A DNA stretch of 64,000 nucleotides from NCBI GenBank assembly GCA_963708095.1, contig OY970182.1, forward strand, positions 744,001 through 808,000, given 5' to 3'. The position numbers and the translations under genes are program-made. This DNA is from JAJZVS01 sp963708095. GTDB taxonomy: Bacteria > Pseudomonadota > Alphaproteobacteria > Acetobacterales > Acetobacteraceae. Within the stretch, counting starts at the first letter, position 1, and each line of letters opens with the position of its first letter. Shown here in pieces: positions 7,103 to 20,205 of the stretch. The notes below the pieces were generated by a model that was given only the letters and a program-made list of their open reading frames with translations, was not told the DNA's origin and made no database searches.

Positions 7103-8602
7103 ATGTCCCGCTACATCGCCGCCATCGACCAGGGCACCACCAGCACCCGCTGCATCGTCTTCGACCGCCGGGGTGCCATCGTCGCGCTCGCCCAGCAGGA
7201 ACACCGCCAGCTCACCCCGCGCCCGGGCTGGGTCGAGCACGATCCGGACGAGATCCTCGCCAACACGATCGCCGTGGTCGGCGCCGCGCTGGCCCGGGCC
7301 GGAATCGCCGCCGCCGACCTCGCCGCCGTCGGCCTCAGCAACCAGCGCGAGACCACCGTGCTGTGGGACCGCCGCACCGGCCGCCCGCTCGCCAATGCGA
7401 TCGTATGGATGGACACGCGCACCGAGCCGCTGGTGCGGCGCTTTGCGGCCGATGGCGGCCAGGACCGGTTCCGCGCGCGCACCGGTCTGCCGCTGAGTAC
7501 CTATTTCTCCGGGCTCAAGCTGGCCTGGCTGCTCGATCAGGTGCCCGGCGCTCGGGCGGCGGCGGAGCGCGGGGAGGCGCTGTTCGGCACCGTCAATTCC
7601 TGGCTCGCCTGGTGCCTCACCGGCGGCGCGGCCGGCGGGCTGCACGTGACCGACGTCACCAACGCGAGCCGCACCCAGCTCATGGACCTCGCGACCTGCG
7701 AGTGGGACCCGGCGATGCTGGCGCAGTTCGCCATTCCGCCCGCGTGCCTGCCGCGCATCGTTTCGTCCTCGGCGGTGCTGGGGGAGATCACGCTGGCGCC
7801 GCTGCGCGGGGTCCGGCTGGCGGGGATTCTCGGTGATCAGCAGGCGGCGCTGGTCGGGCAGACCTGTTTCGCGCCGGGGGAGGCGAAGAACACCTACGGC
7901 ACCGGCGCGTTCCTGATGATGAACACGGGCGCCGCGCCTGTCGTGTCGCACTCCGGCCTGCTGACCACGCTCGCCTACCGGTTCGGCACCGAGCCGCCGT
8001 GCTACGCGCTGGAAGGGGCGATCGCGATCACCGGTGCGTTGGTGCAATGGCTGCGCGACAACCTGCGGATGATCGACACCGCGCCGGAGATCGAGGCGCT
8101 GGCCCGCGAGGTGCCGGACAACGGCGATGTCTATATCGTACCCGCATTCTCCGGCCTCTATGCGCCGTACTGGAAAAGCACCGCGCGCGGCGTGATCGCC
8201 GGGCTGACCCGCTTCGCCACGCGAGCGCATATCGCGCGCGCCGCGCTCGAGGCCACCGCCTACCAGGTGCGCGACGTGGTGGAGGCGATGGCGACGGACA
8301 GCGGCATCAGGCTGGCGGCGTTGCAGATCGACGGCGGGATGGCGGCCAACGACCTGCTGATGCAGTTCCAGGCGGATATCCTCGCCGCCCCGGTGGTGCG
8401 GCCGAAAATCATCGAGACGACCGCGCTCGGCGCCGCCTATGCCGCCGGGCTTGCCGTCGGCGCCTGGCCCGACCGCGACAGCCTGCGGGCGAATGCGTCC
8501 GTCGAGCGCGTCTTCACCCCCGCGATGGGCGAGCCGGACCGCGTACGGTACTACCGGTCGTGGCAGAAGGCGGTGCAGCGCTCCTTCGACTGGGCTGAAT
8601 GA
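7103..8602 (+). CDS. glpK: Glycerol kinase
   Basis: A 499-residue FGGY-family kinase that converts glycerol to glycerol-3-phosphate. The N-terminal ATPase fold begins AAIDQGTTSTRCIVFD. Family motifs GLSNQRETTVLWDR, GILGDQQAALVGQ, NTYGTGAFLMMNTG and the C-terminal GGMAANDLLMQFQADIL are all present. Length and termini match GlpK. It starts 3 bp after anmK with no glpF or glpD nearby, so it stands apart from the usual glycerol operon. The 136 bp to the next gene (8603-8738) hold nothing recognisable. Confidence 0.97.
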   Translation: MSRYIAAIDQGTTSTRCIVFDRRGAIVALAQQEHRQLTPRPGWVEHDPDEILANTIAVVGAALARAGIAAADLAAVGLSNQRETTVLWDRRTGRPLANAIVWMDTRTEPLVRRFAADGGQDRFRARTGLPLSTYFSGLKLAWLLDQVPGARAAAERGEALFGTVNSWLAWCLTGGAAGGLHVTDVTNASRTQLMDLATCEWDPAMLAQFAIPPACLPRIVSSSAVLGEITLAPLRGVRLAGILGDQQAALVGQTCFAPGEAKNTYGTGAFLMMNTGAAPVVSHSGLLTTLAYRFGTEPPCYALEGAIAITGALVQWLRDNLRMIDTAPEIEALAREVPDNGDVYIVPAFSGLYAPYWKSTARGVIAGLTRFATRAHIARAALEATAYQVRDVVEAMATDSGIRLAALQIDGGMAANDLLMQFQADILAAPVVRPKIIETTALGAAYAAGLAVGAWPDRDSLRANASVERVFTPAMGEPDRVRYYRSWQKAVQRSFDWAE

Positions 8603-8738
8603 GCGCGGCCGTGCACCGATGCGGACCGCATATCGTTGTCAATACATATCCGTTGATCCCGCGCACCGTTCCGCCCGCCGCCGGCAGCCATGACGGGTGC
8701 CGGGAGAAGGGCCGGGACGCGGCATCCGGTAGGGAGCT

Positions 8739-9302
8739 CTATGCCAGCAGGTGCGCCGGGATACGCAGCCCGAGCCGGGTCGGCACGTCCCAGATTTCCC
8801 GCACCTGGCGGAGCGGCCGGAATCCGGCGCGCAGGTAGGTCGGTAGCGCCCGGGCGTGGTCCGCGGTGCAGGTATTCACCGTCATCCCCCGCGCTCCTTG
8901 CCGCCATACCGTATCGACCGCCTGGCGCAGGAAGGCGTAACCGACCCCGGTTCCGACCGCCCAGGGTAGCAGCCCGAAATAGCTGAGGTTGATATCGGGC
9001 CAGTACCGGGCGTCGAGCTCGAAGAACCCGGCCGGTTCGCCGCGCCGGTAGAGCACGTGGATCGAGACCAGCGGATCGGCGAGCAGCGCCTCCAGATCCT
9101 CGTCCGCCATGGTCCGGCGCAGCCACCAGACGTAGGCGCCGCCGACGTTATCGTACAGGTAGCGGTAGAACGGCACCGAGCACGCCTCGATCCGCACCAC
9201 CTGGCAGCCCACGGGCAGCGCCGGCGCGGGCTCCGCCGGCGCGCGGTCCATGCGCAGGAACGTCACTGTCACCGCCACGCGCGTGGTCGCGTCCATCCGC
9301 AT
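8739..9302 (-). CDS. GNAT-family N-acetyltransferase
   Basis: A 187-residue acetyltransferase. The GNAT core is visible: the central strand GEPAGFFELDARYWPDINLSYF, the acetyl-CoA loop region AVGTGVGYAFLRQAVD at about 114-130 (a variant of the Q/RxxGxG/A motif) and the C-terminal PTYLRAGFRPLRQ strand typical of the fold. It acetylates an amine on an unknown substrate. The first 20 residues look non-conserved; Met3 is an alternative start. It lies 35 bp downstream of rpoD on the same strand and may share its transcript. Confidence 0.85.
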   Translation of the reverse strand: MRMDATTRVAVTVTFLRMDRAPAEPAPALPVGCQVVRIEACSVPFYRYLYDNVGGAYVWWLRRTMADEDLEALLADPLVSIHVLYRRGEPAGFFELDARYWPDINLSYFGLLPWAVGTGVGYAFLRQAVDTVWRQGARGMTVNTCTADHARALPTYLRAGFRPLRQVREIWDVPTRLGLRIPAHLLA

Positions 9303-9337
9303 TCAGGGCGACACGGGCAGGGGGGGCAGCGCCATGC

Positions 9338-11278
<1,941 letters not shown>

Positions 11279-11292
11279 TTTCACGGCTCTCC

Positions 11293-11380
11293 GGCAATCG
11301 GCAGCTTGGGGGCAATCGGCAGCGCCGGCCCCATCAGGGGCGGCGCATAATCGGCGAGGCGATAATCGGCCAGGCGACGA
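11293..11380. repeat. Short tandem repeats between dnaG and rpoD
   Basis: The 136-bp gap holds two degenerate tandem motifs: GGCAATCGGCAGC twice near 11293-11327 and ATAATCGGC-(C/G)AGGCG twice near 11347-11376 with a 15-bp period. They precede the rpoD start by 15-100 bp, so they could affect rpoD expression; this is position-based inference. They belong to the array family seen across the window. Confidence 0.6.
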
Positions 11381-11414
11381 GCGATGGAACGATACGCGGC
11401 GGCACGGGGGCGGG

Positions 11415-13352
11415 TCAGGTGTCGGTCTCGCCCTGCTCGCCGCGACAGAGCGCATCCCGCGCGGCGCAGAGCGCGATCAGCCGGCGCTGTGTGGCGTCGT
11501 CGGGCAGGCGCGCGAACTCGCGGTTCGCCGCCGCCACCTCGGCTTCCAGCCGGTCGCGATGCATCAGCCCGAAAATATGCCACCACCCCGCCTCGGCCTC
11601 GCCCGGCATGGCCAAGGCGGACGCGCAGCCCGGCAACGGGACGGGGGTGGTTGCCAGGATCCGCGCCGCCTCGGCAGCCAATCCAGAAGCCGTCAGGTGG
11701 TCCATGACCCCTCCGGAGTCAAGGAGTTCGGCCTGCTCCGCCCAGTCGGCCTGCTCCGCCCAGTCGGCCAGCGCCGCCCGCACGGCCCCGAGCGCGGGCG
11801 GGAGGTCGAGCCCCGCAAGCGCCGGGCCGACATCGGCCCAAAGCTCGGGATGGCGCAGCAGGATGGCGAGCAGGATGCGCAGCCGTTCGGCGGTGGCGAC
11901 GGCGTCCGAAGGCACCGGCCGCGGCGGCGTTCGTCCATTTTGCAGCCAGGCCGGCCGGCCTCCAGGTGCGTTCCCTCCGAAAGCGCCCCCTCCGGCTGCG
12001 GTCCCGAAGCGCGTCCTGCCGCCGGTGCCGCGCTCCCCCCCGCGCGACGGCCAGCGCCCGCCGCCGGCGCTGCGGGCGGCGTAGAACCGGTCGAGCAGCG
12101 CCTGGCGGTACTCGCCGGCCAGGCCCCGGTCGGCGACCCGTTCGGCGGCCGACAGCAGCCGGCGCTTGAACCCCAGGCGCTGCTCGGGCGTGGCGCCCGG
12201 GCCGGGATCGCCCTGCTGCTCGAACAGGACGTCCACGAAGGACCGCGCGGCGGCCAGCGCCGCCTGAAACGCGGCCGGTCCCTGGCGCAGGACCATTGTG
12301 TCCGGGTCCTCGCCGGCGGGCAGGGCGGCAAAGCGGAGCGAGCGATCCGGCGCCAGCAGCGGCAGCGCCAGTTCGGCGGCGCGGGCGGCGGCGCGGCCGC
12401 CGGCCGCGTCGCCGTCGAAACATAACACGGGCGCCGGCGACAGGCGCCACAGCTCGGCCAGTTGCTCCTCCGTGAGCGCGGTCCCGAGGGGCGCGACGGC
12501 GGCCCCGAACCCGGCCTGGTGCAGTGCGATCGCGTCCATGTAGCCCTCGACCACGACCACCTCGGGCGCCGCCGCCCCGCGGTCCGGGAGCCGCGGCCCG
12601 CGCAGCGCGGCGCGCGCGAGGTCGAGCGCGTAGAGGCTGCGCCGCTTGGAAAACAGCGGCGTTTCCGGGCCATTCAGGTATTTGGGCTTGCCGTCGCCCA
12701 GGGTGCGGCCGCCGAAGCTGATGACGGTGCCGCGGCGGTCGCGGATCGGGAACATCACCCTGTTGAAGAACAATTCCCCCCCGCGCCCGGGCGGTTCTTC
12801 CGTGCGCAGCAGCCCGGCCTCGGCGAGCAGGTCGGGACCGATGCCCTCCCGCCCCAGCTCGCTCACCAGCGCCCCGCGGCCTTCGCCTGACCACCCAAGG
12901 CCGAAGTGGCGGATAGTGGCCTCGGACAGCCCGCGGCCGAGCAGGTAGTCGAGCGCGGCGCGGCCTTCGGGCAGAAACAGGCGGCGCTGGTAGGCCGCGG
13001 CCGCCATCTCCAGCGCTCCGGCCAGGGTATGGCGGCGGCGTTCGGCCTCGGCGACGGCCGGAGAAAGTTTCGGGACCTCGAGCCCGGCCTCGCCGGCCAG
13101 CCGCTCGATCGCCTCCATGAAGCCGGCACCTTCGGATTGCATGACGAAGGTGATGGCATCGCCGTGCGCGCCACAGCCGAAGCAATGATAGTGGTCGTCC
13201 CAGATGTAGAAGCTTGGCGTCTTCTCGCCGTGGAACGGGCAGCAGGCCTTCCATTGCCGCCCGGCGCGCTCCAGCTTCGTCCGCCGCCCGATCAGGGGCG
13301 CGAGCGGGGTGCGGGTCCGCAGCTCGTCGAGGAAGGCGGACGGGAGTGCCAT
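11415..13352 (-). CDS. dnaG: DNA primase
   Basis: Makes RNA primers at the replication fork. Starting at MALPSAFLDELRTRTPL (13352) gives 645 residues. The N-terminal zinc-binding domain shows CCPFHGEKTPSF and YHCFGCGAHGD (about 38-66). The RNA polymerase core includes GGRTLGDGKPKYLNGPETPLF, and the TOPRIM motif reads VVVVEGYMDAIAL and CFDGDAAGGRAA. The C-terminal helicase-interacting region is low in similarity and carries an in-frame duplication (ADWAEQ twice). The start codon overlaps the yqeY stop by one base (TGATG), implying translational coupling. The open frame continues far upstream of this start, but that part matches no primase. Confidence 0.96.
   Translation of the reverse strand: MALPSAFLDELRTRTPLAPLIGRRTKLERAGRQWKACCPFHGEKTPSFYIWDDHYHCFGCGAHGDAITFVMQSEGAGFMEAIERLAGEAGLEVPKLSPAVAEAERRRHTLAGALEMAAAAYQRRLFLPEGRAALDYLLGRGLSEATIRHFGLGWSGEGRGALVSELGREGIGPDLLAEAGLLRTEEPPGRGGELFFNRVMFPIRDRRGTVISFGGRTLGDGKPKYLNGPETPLFSKRRSLYALDLARAALRGPRLPDRGAAAPEVVVVEGYMDAIALHQAGFGAAVAPLGTALTEEQLAELWRLSPAPVLCFDGDAAGGRAAARAAELALPLLAPDRSLRFAALPAGEDPDTMVLRQGPAAFQAALAAARSFVDVLFEQQGDPGPGATPEQRLGFKRRLLSAAERVADRGLAGEYRQALLDRFYAARSAGGGRWPSRGGERGTGGRTRFGTAAGGGAFGGNAPGGRPAWLQNGRTPPRPVPSDAVATAERLRILLAILLRHPELWADVGPALAGLDLPPALGAVRAALADWAEQADWAEQAELLDSGGVMDHLTASGLAAEAARILATTPVPLPGCASALAMPGEAEAGWWHIFGLMHRDRLEAEVAAANREFARLPDDATQRRLIALCAARDALCRGEQGETDT
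11728..11763. repeat. 18-bp duplication inside dnaG
   Basis: TCGGCCTGCTCCGCCCAG occurs twice in direct tandem, duplicating six residues (ADWAEQ) in the C-terminal part of primase. The period is a multiple of three and keeps the frame. It is another member of the short in-frame arrays of this genome. Confidence 0.8.
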
Positions 13353-13810
13353 CAGCCGCCGAGTTTGGCTCTCACCGCCGCGCCGGCGCGCGCCATGTCG
13401 AGGCTGGCGGTGTGACGGGCGCGCAGCTCGGCCATGACCTTGCCCATGTCCTTGACCGAGGTTGCGCCGGTGGCGGCAATGGCGGCGTCCACCGCCTGCG
13501 CGGTGGCGGCCTCGTCCATGGTCTGCGGCAGGAAGCTCTCGATCACCGCGATCTCCGCTTCTTCCTTGTCGGCGAGTTCCGGACGGTTGCCCTGGCGGTA
13601 CAAGGTTACCGATTCGCGGCGCGACTTCACCATGCTGCGCAGCATGGCGACGATCTCGGCTTCCGGCACCTGGGCGACGCCTTTCGGACGGGCGGCGATG
13701 TCGGTGTCCTTCAGCTTCGCCAGGATCATGCGCAGGGTGGAGGTGCCGGCGGTGTCGCCCGCTTTCATCGCGGTCTTGAGCTGATCGGTGAACTGCTCGC
13801 GCAGGCCCAT
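13352..13810 (-). CDS. yqeY: GatB/YqeY domain protein
   Basis: A 152-residue protein of the YqeY family, related to the tail of the GatB amidotransferase subunit. Landmarks are MGLREQFTDQLKTAMKAGDT at the start, RMILAKLKDTDIAAR, LADKEEAEIAVIESFLPQ and the C-terminal MGKVMAELRARH. The exact role is unknown, but the gene precedes dnaG and rpoD in most alphaproteobacteria, and its stop codon overlaps the dnaG start. The frame is open upstream of 13810, but only from this ATG does the family similarity begin. It shares a 177-bp divergent upstream region with carA. Confidence 0.93.
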   Translation of the reverse strand: MGLREQFTDQLKTAMKAGDTAGTSTLRMILAKLKDTDIAARPKGVAQVPEAEIVAMLRSMVKSRRESVTLYRQGNRPELADKEEAEIAVIESFLPQTMDEAATAQAVDAAIAATGATSVKDMGKVMAELRARHTASLDMARAGAAVRAKLGG

Positions 13811-13920
13811 GGCGTGATCCTTCCCGGAGTGGTCCGCGGTGTCGGGGCGCGGTTTCAGCACCGCAGGCCGGGCGCGTCCAGGGACCGCAACCGTTATATC
13901 CCGCGGCGGCCAGGGGAGGG

Positions 13921-13937
13921 TGGGAAAAAACTTCCCA
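13921..13937. promoter_or_regulatory. Operator-like palindrome 1 upstream of carA
   Basis: TGGGAAAAAACTTCCCA is a near-perfect inverted repeat (TGGGA and TTCCCA) in the divergent yqeY-carA promoter region. A matching element lies 38 bp further on. The pair, each A/T-rich in the middle, is what a dimeric helix-turn-helix protein would bind, and carA itself encodes such a domain. Function is inferred. Confidence 0.5.
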
Positions 13938-13958
13938 TGTTGTGGGGTGCGCTTGCGG

Positions 13959-13975
13959 TGGGAGAAAATTTCCCG
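13959..13975. promoter_or_regulatory. Operator-like palindrome 2 upstream of carA
   Basis: TGGGAGAAAATTTCCCG repeats the pattern of the element at 13921 (TGGGA, A-rich centre, TTCCC), 38 bp start to start, close to four helical turns. It ends 12 bp before the carA start and nearly touches the ribosome binding site, so a bound protein could block transcription or initiation. Function is inferred. Confidence 0.5.
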
Positions 13976-13987
13976 TAGGGAGGCGGC

Positions 13988-15493
13988 ATGCCCCTTTCCG
14001 TCGATGAGATCCTGGATCGTCTGGGCGGGCCCGAGGCTGCGGCGCGGCTGACCGGGGTTGGCCCCGAAGCGGTCCGCAAATGGCGCCAGGCCCATGCGAT
14101 ACCGGCACGGCACTGGCCCGCGGTGCTCGCGGCAACTGGCCTCGCGTTGGGCGATCTGCCCGGGGTGGATATGCCCAGGGTGGATATGCCCAGGGTGGAT
14201 ATACCCGGGGCGGAGCGGACAGCCGGGGAACGGGCTATCGGAAACAAGGCCGCAGGAGAGCGCGCGATGGGGAACCAGCCAGGCGCGGAGCGTCCGGACG
14301 CGGCCGCCGAATCCGGCGCAGTGTCGGCGCCGCCCCCCGGCGCCACCGCCGCCCTGGTGCTGGCCGACGGCAGCGTATTCTGGGGCCGCGGCTTCGGCGC
14401 GCCCACCGCCGATCCGGCCCACGGCGGCGCCCCGGTGGGCGAGGTCTGCTTCTCGACGGGCATGACCGGCTACCAGGAAACTCTCACCGACCCGTCCTTC
14501 GCCGGCCAGATCATCACCTTCACCTTCCCCCATATCGGCAACATTGGCGCCAACCCCGAGGACCAGGAAGCCGGCACCGTCGCCGCCCGCGGCCTTGTCG
14601 TGAAGCAGGACGTCACCGATCCGTCCAACTGGCGTGCCGCCCAAGGGCTGGACGCCTGGCTGGCCGCACGCGGGATCGCCGGGATCGCCGGGGTGGACAC
14701 TCGGGCGCTGACCTTGCGCATCCGCGATGGCGGCGCACCGTCCGGCGTGCTCGCCTATCCGGCCGACGGGCGATTCGACGTGCCGGCCCTGCATGCCCGC
14801 GCCGCCGCCTGGCCGGGGCTGGAGGGGATGGACCTGGCGCGCGAGGTGACCTGCCGGCAGACCTATAGCTGGGACGAGACGCGCTGGGCCTGGCCCGCCG
14901 GCAACGGGCGGCAGGCGACGCCGCGATTTCACGTGGTGGCGGTGGATTACGGGGCGAAGCGCAACATCCTGCGCTGCCTCGCCTCTGCCGGCTGCCGGGT
15001 GACGGTGGTGCCGGCGACCGCCTCGGCCGAAGACATCCTGCGCCACCGGCCGGACGGGGTGTTCCTGTCGAACGGGCCGGGCGATCCGGCGGCGACCGCG
15101 GCGTATGCGGTGCCGGCCTTGCGGGGGGTGCTGGAAACGGGGGTGCCGCTGTTCGGCATCTGCCTCGGGCACCAGTTGCTGGCCTTGGCGCTCGGCGCGC
15201 GCACCTTCAAGCTGGCGCGCGGGCACCGCGGCGCCAATCAGCCGGTCAAGGACCTGACGACGGGGCGGGTGGAGATCACCAGCCAAAACCACGGCTTCGC
15301 GGTCGATCCCGACAGCCTGCCGGAAGGGGTGCGGGTAACGCATGTGTCCCTGTTCGACGGCACCAACGAGGGGATCGCCTGCGACGGGCGCCCGGTGTTC
15401 TCGGTGCAGTACCATCCGGAGGCGAGCCCGGGCCCGTCCGACAGCCACTACCTGTTCGCGCGCTTCACGGCGCTGATGGAGCGGGCCGCATGA
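13988..15493 (+). CDS. carA: Carbamoyl-phosphate synthase small subunit with N-terminal HTH fusion
   Basis: The CarA part (from about residue 117, TAALVLADGSVFWGRGFG) is the glutaminase that passes ammonia to CarB for arginine and pyrimidine synthesis. It has the class I amidotransferase triad: Cys in LFGICLGHQLLALALG and His/Glu in VQYHPEASPGP. Ahead of it are about 58 residues (LGGPEAAARLTGVGPEAVRKW) resembling the YdaS/Cro helix-turn-helix, then a linker with three 5-residue repeats (PGVDMPRVDMPRVDI). The 501-residue total exceeds the usual 380 or so. The ATG at 13988 has TAGGGAGG just upstream. An internal in-frame ATG at 14267 has AGGAG at good spacing and would give a 408-residue CarA without the HTH, so two products are possible. 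The stop overlaps the next small gene. Confidence 0.93.
   Translation: MPLSVDEILDRLGGPEAAARLTGVGPEAVRKWRQAHAIPARHWPAVLAATGLALGDLPGVDMPRVDMPRVDIPGAERTAGERAIGNKAAGERAMGNQPGAERPDAAAESGAVSAPPPGATAALVLADGSVFWGRGFGAPTADPAHGGAPVGEVCFSTGMTGYQETLTDPSFAGQIITFTFPHIGNIGANPEDQEAGTVAARGLVVKQDVTDPSNWRAAQGLDAWLAARGIAGIAGVDTRALTLRIRDGGAPSGVLAYPADGRFDVPALHARAAAWPGLEGMDLAREVTCRQTYSWDETRWAWPAGNGRQATPRFHVVAVDYGAKRNILRCLASAGCRVTVVPATASAEDILRHRPDGVFLSNGPGDPAATAAYAVPALRGVLETGVPLFGICLGHQLLALALGARTFKLARGHRGANQPVKDLTTGRVEITSQNHGFAVDPDSLPEGVRVTHVSLFDGTNEGIACDGRPVFSVQYHPEASPGPSDSHYLFARFTALMERAA
14163..14207. repeat. Three 15-bp in-frame repeats in carA linker
   Basis: GGGTGGATATGCCCA occurs three times head to tail; the third copy has two changes. 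It encodes the linker between the HTH and the glutaminase domain. A copy-number change would alter only linker length because 15 bp is five codons. Confidence 0.9.
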
Positions 15494-15780
15494 CCGATCC
15501 GGTGGCCCTGATCCTGGTGACCGCCTTCCGCCACGTGATCAACGAGCCGACTATCGAGGCGGGCTACGATCGCGTCCGCGCCCTGTCCGCCGGCGTGCTG
15601 GACGAGGATGCGTTCCGTGCGGGCATCGCTGAATGCCTGCGCCGCGGCCTGATCCGAGAACCGATCCGTCTCCCGGAGGGCGCGCTGCAATGCCATTGGC
15701 ATCTGGAATTGACCCCGGCCGGGGTGACGGCGGCACGGATGGCGGCATCAGCGGCGGACCGCAGGCCGGGCGATTTATAA
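15490..15780 (+). CDS. Small protein coupled to carA
   Basis: A 96-residue protein whose ATG overlaps the carA TGA (ATGA), so it is translated with carA. It begins MTDPVALILVTAFRHVINEP and includes DEDAFRAGIAECLRRGLI and a C-terminal WHLELTPAGVTAAR. That last segment resembles a winged-helix or transcriptional-regulator-like small domain, but I cannot name a family. No signal or membrane segment is seen, and codon use is like the core genome. It may be a lineage-specific accessory of CarA; that is inference from coupling alone. Confidence 0.7.
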   Translation: MTDPVALILVTAFRHVINEPTIEAGYDRVRALSAGVLDEDAFRAGIAECLRRGLIREPIRLPEGALQCHWHLELTPAGVTAARMAASAADRRPGDL

Positions 15781-15840
15781 GAAGGTAACCCGTTTAGTTG
15801 TTATTCATGAGTTAAGCCCGTAAACTCCCTCCATATAGAC

Positions 15841-15918
15841 ATGGTTGACGAGCTCATTGCAGTCTACGCGGCACTGTTGATGACAGAACTGATCTCGCGC
15901 CGAGAGACGTTCCTGTGA
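15841..15918 (+). CDS. Possible 25-residue ORF
   Basis: An ATG at 15841 opens 25 codons (MVDELIAVYAALLMTELISR and five more) that end in TGA overlapping the GTG start of the next gene (GTGA). The overlap suggests coupling and the peptide is amphipathic to hydrophobic. There is no strong ribosome binding site, so it may not be expressed. The DNA here is AT-rich compared with its surroundings. Confidence 0.3.
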   Translation: MVDELIAVYAALLMTELISRRETFL

Positions 15919-16382
15919 TTGGCGTAGTTCTTTCTGCCGTTGTCTCGGTGACCGTATCGATTGTCGTTGCCGCTTTTACGTCAGCGGCAACGTATATTTT
16001 TACGCGGCGCCGGGAACGCGAAGCCGATTGGAGGAAAATGAAGCTTGAACATTACGAAGAATATGTAATGGCCTTGTCGGGAATAGTTGAAGGTCGGGAC
16101 ACGCCCGACCGTCACGGTCGGTACGTTGATGCCGTGAACAGCCTAACGCTTGTAGGTTCGCCACACGTCCTGCGGGCGCTTTATGCATATCTGGACTATA
16201 CGACCTATCGGAATGCCGCGAAGAACCAAGAACGCCACGACGAACTGCTGACGATCCTCCTTAATGCGTTGCGCCAGGACATCCATCCGGATCATCGTCA
16301 GCGTGGTGACCATCCACCATTCCGCCTCATAACGGTCCCGCCGGACATGCTGTCCTCTCGTGACCCCGCACGCCAGAATTGA
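15915..16382 (+). CDS. Unknown membrane-anchored protein between carA and carB
   Basis: A 155-residue protein starting at GTG 15915. Residues 3-29 (VVLSAVVSVTVSIVVAAFTS and on) form one N-terminal membrane helix followed by a basic cytoplasmic segment (RRREREADWRK); the rest is soluble and helix-rich. I recognise no family. The gene has clearly lower GC than carA and carB and lies between two genes normally adjacent or close together, so it looks like a recent insertion (a moron-like gene). carB starts 5 bp after its stop. Small membrane-anchored proteins of this look are common cargo in defence or phage contexts, but nothing here proves such a role. Confidence 0.65.
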   Translation: MIGVVLSAVVSVTVSIVVAAFTSAATYIFTRRREREADWRKMKLEHYEEYVMALSGIVEGRDTPDRHGRYVDAVNSLTLVGSPHVLRALYAYLDYTTYRNAAKNQERHDELLTILLNALRQDIHPDHRQRGDHPPFRLITVPPDMLSSRDPARQN

Positions 16383-16386
16383 GACC

Positions 16387-19641
<3,255 letters not shown>

Positions 19642-19724
19642 CGCTTCCTGAGCGACCGGGCCGCGGCTCGGCCGCCGGGGAGGCGTTGTCGTGCCTGGAC
19701 CCGGCTTAGCGCGAGGACCCCGAA

Positions 19725-20198
19725 GTGCAGAAGTTCCCGATGACTGCCCCCGGCCTGCAGCGGCTGGAAGAGGAACTCCGTCACCTGAAAAGCGTCGAGC
19801 GGCCGTCGATCATTCGCCAGATCGCCGAGGCCCGCACGCATGGGGACCTGTCCGAAAACGCGGAATACCATGCCGCGAGGGAACGCCAGTCCTTCATCGA
19901 GGGGCGGATCGCCGAGCTTGAGGAGATCGTCTCCTCGGTCGAGGTGATCGACATCTCCACCCTGTCGGGGGACCACGTGAAATTCGGCGCCGTGGTCCGC
20001 CTGGTGGACGAGGAGACCGAGCGGGAAGCGAGCTACCAGATCGTCGGGTTGCATGAGGCCGACATCAAATCCGGCCGACTGTCGGTCACGTCCCCGCTCG
20101 CCAAGGCGCTGATCGGCAAGAAGGTGGGAGAGTCGGTGGCGGTGCCGGCGCCGGGCGGCGATCGGTCCTACGAGATCCTCGAAATCCGCTTCTCGTGA
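19725..20198 (+). CDS. greA: Transcription elongation factor GreA
   Basis: A 157-residue factor that rescues backtracked RNA polymerase by stimulating transcript cleavage. The start is GTG at 19725 with GAGG upstream; the product begins MQKFPMTAPGLQRLEEELRH, the standard alphaproteobacterial beginning. The N-terminal coiled coil carries HGDLSENAEYHAARERQSFI, including the acidic tip; the C-terminal FKBP-like domain ends with YEILEIRFS. It follows carB, a frequent arrangement in this class, and precedes threonine ammonia-lyase by 7 bp. Confidence 0.96.
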   Translation: MQKFPMTAPGLQRLEEELRHLKSVERPSIIRQIAEARTHGDLSENAEYHAARERQSFIEGRIAELEEIVSSVEVIDISTLSGDHVKFGAVVRLVDEETEREASYQIVGLHEADIKSGRLSVTSPLAKALIGKKVGESVAVPAPGGDRSYEILEIRFS

Positions 20199-20205
20199 GC
20201 CGGGG

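Noticed and set aside
13811..15448. Upstream extension of yqeY across carA
   Set aside because: The extra residues are antisense to carA and resemble no YqeY; the ATG at 13810 starts the family match.
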